A DNA stretch of 64,000 bases from Desulfovibrio cuneatus DSM 11391 (GTDB taxonomy: Bacteria > Desulfobacterota > Desulfovibrionia > Desulfovibrionales > Desulfovibrionaceae): contig NZ_AUCY01000014.1 of NCBI RefSeq assembly GCF_000430005.1, positions 46,630 through 110,629 on the forward strand, written 5' to 3'. Made by a program: the position numbers and the translations under genes. The notes beneath the pieces were generated by a model. That model was given only the letters and a program-made list of their open reading frames with translations, was not told the origin of the DNA and did not search any database. Positions within the stretch are counted from its first letter, which is position 1, and each line of letters begins with the position of its first letter. Shown here in pieces: positions 18,147 through 27,490 of this stretch.

Positions 18147-19073
18147 TTATACCTGGGAACCAAGGCCCAGGGTATGCAGGAAGGAGACGTCGTCCACCCA
18201 GTTTTCCCGTACTTTCACCCACAGCTCAAGGTGCACCTTGCACCCCAGCAGGGCCATAATGTCTTTGCGGGCGCTTTGCCCCACTTCTTTAATATGCCGC
18301 CCGGCATGGCCAATAACAATGGCCTTGTGGCTGGCCTTGGCAACATAAATAACGGCATGAATGGTCACATGTCCGGTTACCGGGTCTTCTTCCCAGGCTT
18401 CAATGTCCACAGCGGTAAGGTAGGGCAGTTCCTGCTTCAAGGAAAGGAACAACTTTTCCCGAACAATTTCCGCAGCCATAAACCGGGTGGGCACAGTGGA
18501 AAGCTGGTCTTCCGGGAACTGGGCTTCACCTTCTGGCAACGCTTTTTTGAGGGCTTCCAGCAGTTGGGGCAGGCCTTCACCCTTAAGTGCGGAAAGGGGG
18601 AAAATTTCTGCTTTGGGCCAGCTTTCATGCAAAGTAGTAAACAGGGGCAGCAACAAAGACTTGTCGCCCAACAAATCAACCTTGTTGGCAATAACAAACA
18701 CGGGGCGTGTTTCTGCCTCAATGGGTTTGATGAAGGGGCCAATGTCGCGGGCAAGGGCTTCTGGCGTGCGGGCGTAATAGTCTGCATCAATCATAATGGC
18801 AATAACGTCTGCCCCTTCCATGGCCTGCCAGGCAGACTGCACAATAAGGCGGTTCATTTTGCCGCGCAGTTGGTGCACGCCCGGGGTATCCATAAAAATG
18901 ACCTGGGCATCTTTTTCAGAAAGAATGCCGGTTATCTGGTTCCGGGTGGTTTGGGGCTTGGGGGAAACAATGGCGACCTTTTGCCCAAGGTAGACATTGA
19001 GCAGGGTAGATTTGCCGGCGTTTGGCGGCCCCATAAGGGCAACCCAACCACAGCGGAACGGAGTCTCTGACAT
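18147..19073 (-). CDS. era: GTPase Era (16S rRNA / 30S maturation)
   Basis: All GTPase motifs are present: G1 GPPNAGKST, switch with PQTTRNQ, G3 DTPGVH, G4 NKVD and G5 SAL, followed by a C-terminal KH domain ([20 protein letters not shown], then [17 protein letters not shown]). At 308 residues it has normal length. Era binds the 3' end of 16S rRNA and couples ribosome assembly to growth. AAGGAT precedes the ATG. It is followed by yggS in the same direction. Confidence 0.96.
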   Translation of the reverse strand: MSETPFRCGWVALMGPPNAGKSTLLNVYLGQKVAIVSPKPQTTRNQITGILSEKDAQVIFMDTPGVHQLRGKMNRLIVQSAWQAMEGADVIAIMIDADYYARTPEALARDIGPFIKPIEAETRPVFVIANKVDLLGDKSLLLPLFTTLHESWPKAEIFPLSALKGEGLPQLLEALKKALPEGEAQFPEDQLSTVPTRFMAAEIVREKLFLSLKQELPYLTAVDIEAWEEDPVTGHVTIHAVIYVAKASHKAIVIGHAGRHIKEVGQSARKDIMALLGCKVHLELWVKVRENWVDDVSFLHTLGLGSQV

Positions 19074-19356
19074 AATAAGTATCCTTGCTTGGGAGCGATG
19101 AAGCGCTGTTCACGGAACAGCACCCTCGCTCAAAAAATGTTATAATCGCGTGCGTTACCCGAGTCACTCCAGGCGTGGCCAACCTTGCCCGCCAGTACGT
19201 GGCTCTTTCAAGTTTGCAGTGGCTCAATGTAGTGCGAATGGGCTAAAAATCACACTTTCCAGCCCAAAATCCTGTAAAAACAAGGACCTTATTTTTACAA
19301 CAAAAGCACCTGCCACAACACACAACGCTAGGGTAACAATGATTAAATGGCATTTT

Positions 19357-19483
19357 GGAAATGCGTAGTTATTTCGTTTGGCAAGGCACGAACTTTTTTT
19401 GAAGCAGGAGTGGACTCTTCCGTCCTCGACTGTTTCAAAAAAAGTGAAGTAACGCCGCCAAACGGAATAAATCAGCATTTCCC
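19357..19483. repeat. Dispersed nested-palindrome element, copy B
   Basis: About 127 bases from GGAAATGCGTAGTTATTTCG to the inverse AATAAATCAGCATTTCCC, with inner arms around GAAGCAGGAGTGGACTCTTC. A CTAG overlaps the right end (19483-19486). It lies in the gap between the era start and the sfsA stop. The remainder of 19074-19507 shows no other gene. Confidence 0.85.
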
Positions 19484-19507
19484 TAGGCAACAACGCGCTT
19501 GGGTGGG

Positions 19508-20269
19508 TTATACGCCAATATAGGCCAGGGGAGCAAGGGGCAGTGTAGGCCCAAGCCAAATTCCTGACAGATCTGCCTGCACCACATGGGGGTACATCTC
19601 CACGCCGGCTTTCAGGCTTTGCAAAAACAGGCGGGAGTAGTCTGGGTCCACATAACTTGCCGGAGCAAAGCAGGCCGCGTCCCCCCGCTCAATGCAGTAA
19701 AAAGTAGCTGCCCGCTGGCCCGCAGCTACCCTTTCCATCAAGGTGCCCATATGTTTTTGCGCCCGGGTGCTTACGGCATCTGGGAACGCCGCCACCCCAT
19801 CTTCCACCAGCGTGACATTTTTACACTCCACCCACAGGTCGGGCAATCCTTCACCTTGCAGCAGGGCATCAATACGGCTTTCACCGCAGCGTGCTTCTGC
19901 CGAAAACTGGGTATACCCAGCGGCCCAGGGCAGTTGCCCGGCATAAAAGGCCGCCTTTAAGAGCCTGTTAGGGGTTTGGGTATTCACCCCCACCCACACA
20001 GGCTCTTTCCCGCCGGGCAGGCCAATAAGTTCCAGTGTCCAGGCCAGCTTGCGGGCAGGGTTGGCAGCGGGGGAAAGCAACACCTGCACTCCTTGGGGCA
20101 CAAGCCCCAGCATGCTGCCGGAATTGTTGGTATGTGCCCACACTTCCTGGCCATTCACAGTGCAGCGCACGCTAAACCGCTTTACCCGTTCTTGCAATGT
20201 GCCCACAACACACCCTGCTGGCATAGGCAGCAAAGGTGGTTGTTGGGGAATTTTTTGAGAATTGTTCAT
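19508..20269 (-). CDS. sfsA: SfsA family DNA/RNA nuclease (sugar fermentation stimulation protein)
   Basis: The 253-residue protein has the SfsA pattern: an N-terminal OB-like part (RVKRFSVRCTVNGQEVWAHT, NSGSMLGL) and a nuclease-like part with ESRIDALLQ and the VECKNVTLVEDGVAAFPDAV block, in which the Asp and Glu-Cys-Lys positions correspond to the PD-(D/E)xK site. E. coli SfsA was named for maltose effects, and the family is now linked to nuclease activity. No ribosome-binding site is evident before the ATG at 20269. It is monocistronic. Confidence 0.9.
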   Translation of the reverse strand: MNNSQKIPQQPPLLPMPAGCVVGTLQERVKRFSVRCTVNGQEVWAHTNNSGSMLGLVPQGVQVLLSPAANPARKLAWTLELIGLPGGKEPVWVGVNTQTPNRLLKAAFYAGQLPWAAGYTQFSAEARCGESRIDALLQGEGLPDLWVECKNVTLVEDGVAAFPDAVSTRAQKHMGTLMERVAAGQRAATFYCIERGDAACFAPASYVDPDYSRLFLQSLKAGVEMYPHVVQADLSGIWLGPTLPLAPLAYIGV

Positions 20270-20528
20270 AATGAAATAAATGTGTGGTTAAAGTGCCAAG
20301 CCCAAGTGGCACAAGGAATAACAAGCCACAAGGCAGGGCATGGGCCGTGTAAAAGAAGCATTTTTGCACCCCGTGGCACAAAGCAGCGTGCCGGGTGAAT
20401 TTACAACCAGCCCGTAAGCTGATACCAAGGGGCATAAGGCTGGCTGCCCCACATGGGGCATTCCTGCACTGGGGTGTTCCCAGTGCAGTGTACATAGCAG
20501 CCGTTGAAAATGCGATTACATGAAATCT
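20270..20528. other. Intergenic region with short hairpins upstream of sfsA
   Basis: About 260 bases without a gene. It contains three short palindromes: GTGCCAAGCCCAAGTGGCAC near 20290, CCCCACATGGGG near 20450 and TGCACTGGGGTGTTCCCAGT near 20465. The sfsA promoter should be here, but it is not clear by eye. Confidence 0.4.
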
Positions 20529-20778
20529 GGGAAACGCTCAGTTATTTCGTTAGGCAAGGCACGAGCTTTTTTTTGAAGCAGGCGTGAAGGCCGAGGCTCA
20601 AAACGGGCCGGGTCAACTCTTCCGTCCTCGACTGTTTCCTTATCCGCTCGGGCTTCGTGGAGATGTGCGGGTGGCTAACTCACCCTCACCCTTCGCCCTC
20701 ACTCCACGGCTCGCGATGCTCGCGACTGCCGTCGGCTTTACGGGTATAACGCCGCCAAACAAAATAAATCAGCGTTTC
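20529..20778. repeat. Dispersed nested-palindrome element, copy C (enlarged, with inserted module)
   Basis: The ends are the usual GGGAAACGCTCAGTTATTTC and AATAAATCAGCGTTTCC, but the copy is about 250 bases long because a second repeat of about 95 bases is embedded in one arm (about 20640-20738). That module is the inverse of the block at 22212-22317 before pgi. It ends about 40 bases before the aminotransferase start. Confidence 0.85.
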
Positions 20779-20821
20779 CTTAGTATCACCTGCCTCTGCC
20801 ACCTATGGGAAGGAGAATTCT

Positions 20822-21994
20822 ATGCAGCTTGCAGACAGGGTGCAACACCTTAAGCCTTCAGCCACCCTGGCCATTAGCGCCAAAGCCCAGGAATTAAAAG
20901 CCGCAGGCCACGATATTTTGAGCCTTTCCGTGGGGGAACCAGATTTCCCCACCCCAAAGCATATTTGCGACGCGGCAAAAAATGCCATTGATGCCGGGTT
21001 TACCCGCTACACTGCTGTGCCGGGCACACCAGATTTACGCGCCGCAGCAGCGGGTTACTTCAAGCAGCATTATGGGGTGCAGGCCGGGCCGGAGAACATT
21101 ATCATTGGGAATGGCGGCAAGCAGTGCCTGTACAACCTGTTTCAGGCCGTGCTGAACCCTGGCGACCATGTGCTTATTCCTGCACCGTACTGGGTGAGCT
21201 ACCCGCCTATGGTGGAACTGGCCGGGGCAAAACCCGTAATTATTCCCAGCACTGCCGAGGCAGGGTTTAAAATTTCCGTTGCCGCGTTGGAAGCAGCCCA
21301 CACACCCAAAACACGCATGCTGGTGCTAAACTCCCCTTCCAACCCAACAGGTGCATGCTACACGCAAAAAGAGCTGGAAGCAATCGCCGCCTGGGCAATT
21401 GCCCACAACGTGTTGCTGGCGGCTGATGAAATTTACGACCAGCTTGTGTACGATGGCAAAACCCCCTTAAGCCTTGCCCCCATGTGGGAGAAAAACCCGG
21501 AACACGTGGTGGTGCTGAACGGTACAGCCAAAACCTTTGCCATGACAGGCTGGCGCGTGGGCTATGCCCTGGCCCACCCCGATTACATCAAGGCCATGAC
21601 CCGCCTGCAGGGGCAGTCTACTTCCAACGTATGTTCCGTAGCTCAAAAAGCCGCAGAAGCAGCCCTGCGCGGCGGTCTTGCGGAAGTGGAAGTGATGAAA
21701 AAAGCCTTTGAACGCCGCCGCAACCTAGCCATGGACATTGTAAACACCTGGCCTGACGTATTGTGCCCCCGGCCCCAGGGTGCGTTCTACATTTTCCCGG
21801 ACATGCACCACCACTTTACCAAAGCCATGCCAGACTCCACCGCCATGTGCGCCTTTTTGCTGGACAAAGCAGGCATTGCAGCCGTGCCTGGAGCGGCCTT
21901 TGGCAACGACAACTGCCTGCGCTTTTCCTATGCCGTGAGCGACGAAACACTGGAAAGCGCCTTGACCAAAGTCGGCAAAACACTGTTCGGCTAG
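20822..21994 (+). CDS. Class I pyridoxal phosphate-dependent aminotransferase (aspartate aminotransferase type)
   Basis: The 390-residue protein shows the fold-type I features in order: SLSVGEPDFPTP, RYTAVPGTPDLRAA, NGGKQCLYNLFQAVLNPGD, NSPSNPTGACY, ADEIYDQLVYDG, the PLP lysine in NGTAKTFAMTGWRVGY, and the substrate-binding arginine in CLRFSYAVS. It most resembles subgroup Ib aspartate/prephenate aminotransferases. A good GGAAGGAG lies before the ATG. The gene is single, flanked on both sides by palindromic elements (copies C and D), and its TAG stop is the first part of copy D. Confidence 0.93.
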   Translation: MQLADRVQHLKPSATLAISAKAQELKAAGHDILSLSVGEPDFPTPKHICDAAKNAIDAGFTRYTAVPGTPDLRAAAAGYFKQHYGVQAGPENIIIGNGGKQCLYNLFQAVLNPGDHVLIPAPYWVSYPPMVELAGAKPVIIPSTAEAGFKISVAALEAAHTPKTRMLVLNSPSNPTGACYTQKELEAIAAWAIAHNVLLAADEIYDQLVYDGKTPLSLAPMWEKNPEHVVVLNGTAKTFAMTGWRVGYALAHPDYIKAMTRLQGQSTSNVCSVAQKAAEAALRGGLAEVEVMKKAFERRRNLAMDIVNTWPDVLCPRPQGAFYIFPDMHHHFTKAMPDSTAMCAFLLDKAGIAAVPGAAFGNDNCLRFSYAVSDETLESALTKVGKTLFG

Positions 21995-22199
21995 GGAAAC
22001 GCGTAGTTATTCCGTTTGGCTGCGTTGCTTGCATTTTTGCAACGGGGGCAGGGCCGAAGAGTTGACTCGGCCCGTCCTGGGCCTCGGCCTTCGGCTCCCA
22101 CCCTACGGGTGGTGCCCAATTCCGCTTTCCTGCGGAATTGTCAGCCGCCGTTTCAAAAAAAACTCGCGCCTTGCCAAACGAAATAACTGCGCATTTCCC
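21994..22199. repeat. Dispersed nested-palindrome element, copy D (fused to the aminotransferase stop)
   Basis: The element starts at the G of the TAG stop (CTAGGGAAACGCGTAGTTAT) and ends AAATAACTGCGCATTTCCC, 206 bases. The core is expanded by further small palindromes, such as the GGCCTCGGCC region and TTCCGCTTTCCTGCGGAA. Its orientation is the same as A, F and G. Confidence 0.85.
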
Positions 22200-22254
22200 A
22201 AGCGGAGAAAGCCCACCCTAAAGCCGACGGCAGTCGCGAGCGTAGCGAGCCGTG

Positions 22255-22387
22255 GAGCGAGGGCGGAGGGTACGGGCAGCTTGGCTGCCTGTACATCTCC
22301 ACGAAGCCCAAGCGGAAGGAAGTCGAGCGAGGGCGGAGGGTACGGGCAGCTTGGCTGCCTGTACATCTCCACGAAGCCCAAGCGGAA
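22255..22387. repeat. Tandem 63-bp repeat in front of pgi
   Basis: Bases 22255-22317 and 22325-22387 are identical 63-base units beginning GAGCGAGGGCGGAGGGTACG and ending ACGAAGCCCAAGCGGAA, each with a small hairpin (GGGCAGCTTGGCTGCC). The block from about 22212 to 22317 also matches, inverted, the module inside copy C. The second unit ends about 12 bases before pgi, directly next to its ribosome-binding site, so it could affect pgi expression. Confidence 0.9.
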
Positions 22388-22399
22388 AAAAGGAAAGCA

Positions 22400-23749
22400 A
22401 TGAAACACATACTGGACTGGTCACACTCATTCACCCACAGGCTGGAAGGAAGCGGTTTTTCCACCCTGCGGCAAGCTGGCAGGGCCCAATCCCTGGCTGC
22501 CCGGCTGCGTGCCCATTTACAGGCAGACACATTGCCTTTTCTCTCCCTGTCATTCCGCAAACCGTTAGAAGAAGCCCTGCCCCCTGTGCTGGAACGCATT
22601 GCCCCGTACAAGCACATGGTGCTTTTGGGCATTGGCGGTTCTGCCCTAGGGGCACGGGCCTTGCAAAAAGCCTTTTACCCCCAACAAGACTGGCCCGGCC
22701 ACACTGGCAAGTGCCTGTGGGTGGAAGACAACATTGACGCCCCGGCCCTTGATGCCCTGATGCACAACCTACCCCCACACGACACGGTGGTGGTGGTGGT
22801 TTCCAAGTCTGGCGGCACCATTGAAACCATGGCCCAGTTCATTCTGGTGCGTGCATGGCTGCAAAACGCCCTGGGGGATGCCTGGAAGCAGCATGTGGTG
22901 CTGGTAACAGACGCCACCTGCGGTGAACTGCGCCATGAAGCCGAAACCCATGGCCTGATGACCTTGCCCGTGCCAGACCACCTGGGCGGGCGCTATTCCG
23001 TGCTGTGCGCCGTGGGCATGTTGCCTGCCGCCTTTTTGGGCATTGACTACCAAGCCCTGCTGAGCGGCGCGGCAGCGGTTTCCACCAGCTTGCTGGAACA
23101 ACCGGAAACCCTGGCAACCCACCCGGCCTTTCGCCTTGCCCTGTGGAATGAAGCGCTTATGGGCGCAGACTACAGCCAGTTACTCTTTTTCTGTTATGTG
23201 CCCCAGTGGCAATACATGGGGGCTTGGTTTGCCCAACTCTGGGCTGAAAGCCTTGGCAAGCAGGGCAAAGGCTCCCTGCCTGTGCCTGCTGTGGGCGTTA
23301 CCGACCAGCACTCCACCAACCAGATGTTTCTGGATGGCCCCCGCGACAAGGGCTGCCTGTTTGTTAGCTGTGCCGCACAGGATAAAGGCCGGGCCTTTCC
23401 TGCGGAACTGGGGCCACGCTGGACCTACCTGCAAGGCAAGCACTTTGGTGACCTGCTCCAGGCCGAAGGCCTGGGCACCCGCATGGCCCTGGCCCAAAGT
23501 GGCGTGCCCGTTACCCACCTTGCCCTTGGTGGCACAGGTGAAGAGGCCGCAGGCCGCTTTATGCAGCTTGCCATGGCCGCCACGGTGTTCACTGGCTGGC
23601 TACTGGACATTGACCCCCTGGACCAACCTGCGGTGGAACTTGGCAAGCGCCTTGCCAATGCCCGCCTGGGTGCCCCCGGCTACGCAGAAGAAGAAAAAGC
23701 CCTGGCCCGGTTTATGGCCGAGCAGGGCAAAGACGTGGATACTATTTAA
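22400..23749 (+). CDS. pgi: Glucose-6-phosphate isomerase
   Basis: The protein has the two SIS domains of phosphoglucose isomerase: MVLLGIGGSALGARAL, the SKSGGTIETMAQF sugar-phosphate site, DHLGGRYSVLCAVGMLPA, TDQHSTNQMFLDGPRDKG and GTRMALAQSGVPVTHLAL. It interconverts glucose-6-phosphate and fructose-6-phosphate in the cytoplasm. At 449 residues it is the shorter bacterial/Bacillus-type form, not the 549-residue E. coli type. AGGAAA precedes the ATG. It stands alone between repeats upstream and a multi-hairpin block downstream. Confidence 0.94.
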   Translation: MKHILDWSHSFTHRLEGSGFSTLRQAGRAQSLAARLRAHLQADTLPFLSLSFRKPLEEALPPVLERIAPYKHMVLLGIGGSALGARALQKAFYPQQDWPGHTGKCLWVEDNIDAPALDALMHNLPPHDTVVVVVSKSGGTIETMAQFILVRAWLQNALGDAWKQHVVLVTDATCGELRHEAETHGLMTLPVPDHLGGRYSVLCAVGMLPAAFLGIDYQALLSGAAAVSTSLLEQPETLATHPAFRLALWNEALMGADYSQLLFFCYVPQWQYMGAWFAQLWAESLGKQGKGSLPVPAVGVTDQHSTNQMFLDGPRDKGCLFVSCAAQDKGRAFPAELGPRWTYLQGKHFGDLLQAEGLGTRMALAQSGVPVTHLALGGTGEEAAGRFMQLAMAATVFTGWLLDIDPLDQPAVELGKRLANARLGAPGYAEEEKALARFMAEQGKDVDTI

Positions 23750-23765
23750 AAAAATATTACGTTTC

Positions 23766-23924
23766 TTGGGGGACGCTGTCCCCCAACCCCCTGCAAGGGA
23801 CGTGACGCCCCTTGACCCCCATTAGCGTTCAGTTTTTCGCTCTGCGAAAAGCTGAACGTAAAGGTGGGGTTCCAAGGGCATCATGCCCTTGGCGGAGGGG
23901 CTTGGGGAGGCAGAGCCTCCCCAA
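23766..23924. terminator. Multi-hairpin 3' block between convergent pgi and rfbA
   Basis: Four palindromes follow one another: TTGGGGGACGCTGTCCCCCA (23766-23786), a GTTCAG...CTGAAC hairpin with TTTTTCGC/GCGAAAA (23827-23858), CCAAGGGCATCATGCCCTTG (23872-23892) and TTGGGGAGGCAGAGCCTCCC (23902-23924). The last two recur almost unchanged at 25064-25116, so this is a repeat family as well as a likely bidirectional terminator. Confidence 0.7.
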
Positions 23925-23939
23925 AAAGCAAATAATTCT

Positions 23940-24836
23940 TTACTCCGGCTTGCTTCTGTCACCCAAAACCACAAGATTCTTCAAGTATTCACCGTAGGCA
24001 TTTTTATACCGGGCGGCCTGCTCCAGCAGGGTGGTGTCGTCAATAAATCCGCTACGCCAGGCAATTTCTTCCGGGCAAGAAACTTTCAGGCCCTGGCGAG
24101 CTTCCACAGTTTGCACAAAGTCGCTGGCAGCCAGCAGGGCGTCGTGGGTGCCGGTGTCCAGCCAGGCCACACCGCGGCCAAAGCGTTCCACGTGCAGAGT
24201 ATTGTTCTGCAAATACACGTTGTTCACGTCGGTAATTTCCAGCTCTCCCCTGGGGGAAGGCTTTATGCTGCGGGCCACTTCCACAATATGCTCATCGTAA
24301 AAATACAGCCCGGTTACCGCATAATGGGAACGCGGTTTGACGGGCTTTTCTTCAATACTCAGGGCGCGGCCAGCATCATCAAATTCCACCACGCCGTAGC
24401 GCTGCGGGTCGTTCACATGGTAGCCAAACACGGTGGCCCCGGTGGTACGCTGCTTGGCGGCCTGCAACAGGCCGGAAAACCCGTGCCCAAAAAAGATATT
24501 GTCCCCCAGCACCATGCAGGTGTTGTGCCCTTTAATAAAGGCTTCTGTCAGCAAAAAGGCCTGGGCCAACCCTTCGGGCTTTGGCTGCATAACATAGGTG
24601 AAGGAACAGCCCCATTGCTCCCCTGTGCCCAGTAGCGCCTGAAATAAGGGCAGGTGGTCAGGGGTGGAAATAATGGCAATTTCCCGTATGCCCGCCAGCA
24701 AAAGCACTGAAAGCGGGTAATAAATCATTGGTTTATCGTAAATAGGCAAAAGCTGCTTGCTTATGCAATGGGTAAGGGGGGCCAGCCGGGTGCCGGAACC
24801 GCCCGCCAAAATAATGCCACGCCAAGATGCTGCCAT
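23940..24836 (-). CDS. rfbA: Glucose-1-phosphate thymidylyltransferase
   Basis: The 298-residue protein has the RmlA signature [68 protein letters not shown] and [13 protein letters not shown]. It makes dTDP-glucose for rhamnose and other deoxysugars of surface polysaccharide. The ATG at 24836 has GGAGG upstream; the frame extends 50 codons further, but without sense. rfbB, rfbC and rfbD are not adjacent, so the pathway genes are scattered. Confidence 0.93.
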   Translation of the reverse strand: MAASWRGIILAGGSGTRLAPLTHCISKQLLPIYDKPMIYYPLSVLLLAGIREIAIISTPDHLPLFQALLGTGEQWGCSFTYVMQPKPEGLAQAFLLTEAFIKGHNTCMVLGDNIFFGHGFSGLLQAAKQRTTGATVFGYHVNDPQRYGVVEFDDAGRALSIEEKPVKPRSHYAVTGLYFYDEHIVEVARSIKPSPRGELEITDVNNVYLQNNTLHVERFGRGVAWLDTGTHDALLAASDFVQTVEARQGLKVSCPEEIAWRSGFIDDTTLLEQAARYKNAYGEYLKNLVVLGDRSKPE

Positions 24837-24990
24837 GAAAACCTCCTTCAATGAACCCCCACAAGGCCTGCACTGGCCCAGGGGAGCAATAAGCTTTAGT
24901 AGAGTGCGATAATTCTTGCAACAACTGGGCCACGAGTAAAAGTTGCACTGGCAACAGCCTGGCAACACCGCAGGCCGAATACACAATAAA

Positions 24991-25013
24991 GGGGGCCAAA
25001 TTCATTGGCCCCC
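24991..25013. terminator. Hairpin terminator between potD and rfbA
   Basis: GGGGGCCAA (24991-24999) pairs with TTGGCCCCC (25005-25013) around a five-base loop. A TTTT follows on the plus side and TTTAT on the minus side, the latter in the direction of potD transcription. Confidence 0.65.
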
Positions 25014-25021
25014 TTTTGCGT

Positions 25022-25116
25022 GTACGTTCCCGCAAAGCGGAAACGTACACGCTGATGCAGGTTCCAAGGGCATCATGCCCTTGGCGGTGGGGCTTGGGGA
25101 GGCAGCGCCTCCCCAA
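25022..25116. repeat. Multi-hairpin 3' block after potD
   Basis: Three palindromes: GTACGTTCCCGCAAAGCGGA (25022-25048), CCAAGGGCATCATGCCCTTG (25064-25084) and TTGGGGAGGCAGCGCCTCCC (25094-25116). The last two and the spacer between them are nearly identical to 23872-23924, in the same orientation relative to the window. Confidence 0.75.
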
Positions 25117-25127
25117 GTAGATAATCT

Positions 25128-26198
25128 CTACTTAATAGTCTTCAACTGCTCCCAATACTTCTCGTACATCTGCAAAGCATCGCCCACGTCTTGCGGAAAT
25201 TCCATACGCTTGCGCACCTCTTCCGTGGGCACCAGAATGAGGTTTTGCTGCATTTCTGCGGGCAGCAGGGAAAGGGCGTCACGGTTTGGGGTGGAGTATT
25301 TGTATTCTTCCACAGCCCGCTTGGCCACGTCTGGGCGCAGCAGGTAGTTAATGAAGGCATAGGCGTTTTCTTTGTTGGGGGCATTTTTCAGAATAACAAA
25401 GTTATCTACCCAGCCAATACTGCCTTCTTCCGGGAACACAAATTCCAGTTCCGGCTTTTCTTCCCTGGCCACCAAAAAGTCGCCATTCCAAATGGGGCCT
25501 GCCCACACTTCTTCACTAATCAAAGCCTGCTTGATGGCGGTAACGTCGAACACCCGCACAGAAGGTTTCAGCGCACGCAAAAATTCATAGGCCGCGCCAA
25601 TTTCTTTCGGCACAATGCTGTTCACAGAAAAACCCTTGGCTTGCAGGGCAAGGCCAAAGGCATCGCGCAGGTCGTCGGTTAAAATAAGCTTGCCCTTAAA
25701 TTCCGGGCGGAGCAAGTCGTTCCACTTGGTAATGGAACCTTTAGGAATAAATTTCGTATTGTAGGCAAGGCCAACGGCCCCCCACATGTAAGGCAAGCTG
25801 TATTTATTTTCTTTGTCAAAGCCCATGCCCAGCATTTTTGGGTCCAGGTGCTTCATGTTAGGCAGCTTGCTGTGGTCCAAAACGTCCAGCAGCTTGTTTT
25901 GCACCATGCGGCCCACAAAGTAGCCGGAAGGGAACACAACGTCATAAGACTTGCCGCGCAACAGCTTTACCTTGGCAAACATGGCTTCATTGGACTCAAA
26001 AGTGGAATACACCACCTTAATGCCTGTTTCTTTGGTAAAATCATCCAGCACACTCTGGGGAATAAATTCCGACCAGTTGTACACAACAACTTCGTTCTTG
26101 CCCCCCTTGGAGGCAGCCAGTGCCGAAACGGCACCCCCGGCACCAAACACCGCCAAACCAGCCAGCAGCAAAAAACAAGCAACAATACGGCGTTTCAT
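25128..26198 (-). CDS. potD: Spermidine/putrescine ABC transporter substrate-binding protein
   Basis: A signal peptide (RIVACFLLLAGLAVFGAGGA) is followed by a PotD/PotF-type binding domain beginning VVVYNWSEFIPQSVLDDFTKETGIK, with SYDVVFPSGYFVGRM, PYMWGAVGLAYN and GSIGWVDNFVILKNAPN further on. The 356-residue protein binds polyamines in the periplasm for PotABC. GGAG precedes the ATG. Unlike the common potABCD order, it is separated from potC by about 1.9 kb that holds two unrelated genes on the other strand, so it probably needs its own promoter. Confidence 0.92.
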   Translation of the reverse strand: MKRRIVACFLLLAGLAVFGAGGAVSALAASKGGKNEVVVYNWSEFIPQSVLDDFTKETGIKVVYSTFESNEAMFAKVKLLRGKSYDVVFPSGYFVGRMVQNKLLDVLDHSKLPNMKHLDPKMLGMGFDKENKYSLPYMWGAVGLAYNTKFIPKGSITKWNDLLRPEFKGKLILTDDLRDAFGLALQAKGFSVNSIVPKEIGAAYEFLRALKPSVRVFDVTAIKQALISEEVWAGPIWNGDFLVAREEKPELEFVFPEEGSIGWVDNFVILKNAPNKENAYAFINYLLRPDVAKRAVEEYKYSTPNRDALSLLPAEMQQNLILVPTEEVRKRMEFPQDVGDALQMYEKYWEQLKTIK

Positions 26199-26864
26199 TA
26201 TTTCTCCTTCCTATTATGAACAAAAAATGCGCACAATGCGGGGCCATGAGGGAAAACTTCATGGCAATTATCGACACAACCCCATGCGTGAAATGCCACA
26301 CGACGTATGACAGAATAGCGCATGACAAAATATAGACGGTTTTTGGGAAAACACCAAACACTTGTTGCAAGGGGGGGGGGATACGCTGCGCACTACTTGT
26401 ATTATGAACAGCGTTTATTCACCCATGCTTACTGTTGGCCTACTCGCATTATAGAAAACAGTAAAAGATAGATACCTTTTAATGAAATAGTTCAATATGA
26501 TAAATACATTCAAAAATAACTATAGTCATATTTCAAGTGCACTGTTCAACCTCTGAAAGTTGCTAAGTTCAAAGGGAGAGAGCTACCAATGACGATTGGT
26601 GAACACTTAAAAGGCCTTCTAAAGCTGAAAATTTCAGCGCAAAAAGCTTGGTTGCCCTAAGCAAAAATGATCGGTTTGTTATAAGCAACTAAAATTTGGA
26701 TAAACGAACTCATCAAACTTGTTTCATAAACTTTGCGTACGTTATCCAATATTCATCCCTGGACTAATTTATGTTTAGCCATGCTTGCCCGTTAAACATT
26801 TGTACTGAGTAGCCTGTACTGCACATGAGCTAAGAGGTGCAATAACATTAAAGGAGAAATCTTG
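26199..26864. other. AT-rich intergenic region between potD and the tandem paralogs
   Basis: About 670 bases with no supported gene. The part near potD has base composition like its neighbours; from about 26385 it becomes clearly AT-rich. A run of ten G residues lies near 26371-26380. The promoters of potD (minus) and of the first paralog (plus) must be here. Confidence 0.5.
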
Positions 26865-27320
26865 ATGAGCCAAGAATGCATTTGTGAAACCCCAACTATG
26901 GAAGTTCCTGTTCTAGGCATTAAACTCTCATTACCTGAAAACTTTTTCCCAGCTCCTGGTCCTTCTGAGTCAGGAATTAAGACTTGGGAGAGCGACTGGT
27001 TCAAAATTGCTGAAAATCGTGCCTATAATTTCCAGCATAACCTGAATTTTACAAAGCCATGGTTAATCATGCCAAGGCTCGTGTTTAGAGTTATCAAGGC
27101 CGAGGGTGGCTGGGAAATTGGAGATATTATTTTTGCAGACGGGCAAAACTATGTCGGGGCTACAGGAAGCAGTGAAATGGGCTGGGCAATAAGTGCAACA
27201 GCAACAGAAGCTCAAGTAACATTCGGAAATCACAATCTTTTATTTGGCACGAAAAAGAGTGGTGGGTTTGGAACTTTGTACAAATCGAGTGTTGAAGCGA
27301 ATCTTGTGATTACTTACTAA
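26865..27320 (+). CDS. Protein of unknown function, first of two tandem paralogs
   Basis: The 151-residue protein starts at the ATG at 26865 with AAGGAG six to ten bases upstream. It has no signal peptide or membrane helix. It aligns end to end without gaps with the next gene, sharing PVLGIKL, LPEN, FPAPGPS, the PRLVF-VI block, ADGQNYVGAT and GGFG-LYKS-VEA. The central pattern (WF-IA-AY-F-H-L...PWL-PRLVF) recalls the small beta-sandwich tips of phage tail fibres and H-type lectin domains; this is a weak resemblance only. Base composition is much richer in A/T than the pot genes on either side, suggesting transfer. Confidence 0.75.
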   Translation: MSQECICETPTMEVPVLGIKLSLPENFFPAPGPSESGIKTWESDWFKIAENRAYNFQHNLNFTKPWLIMPRLVFRVIKAEGGWEIGDIIFADGQNYVGATGSSEMGWAISATATEAQVTFGNHNLLFGTKKSGGFGTLYKSSVEANLVITY

Positions 27321-27490
27321 CTAATTCTTGGAACAGGCGGACTCGCACAATAGCAGTAGCACTACTTTCAAAATGCAGATTCCTGTTCCGCATCAACTTT
27401 TGATTTTCATAATGTGCATACAATTACAACGCTAGATATCTAGTGACTCTACTCCGAAAAAACAAAAACTCTCTTGAAAGGATAAAAAAT

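Noticed and set aside
26371..26380. G10 tract as a phase-variation switch
   Set aside because: It lies about 170 bases upstream of the potD start and about 490 bases upstream of the first paralog, not inside a gene or a visible promoter spacer; it could be a sequencing-sensitive homopolymer only.
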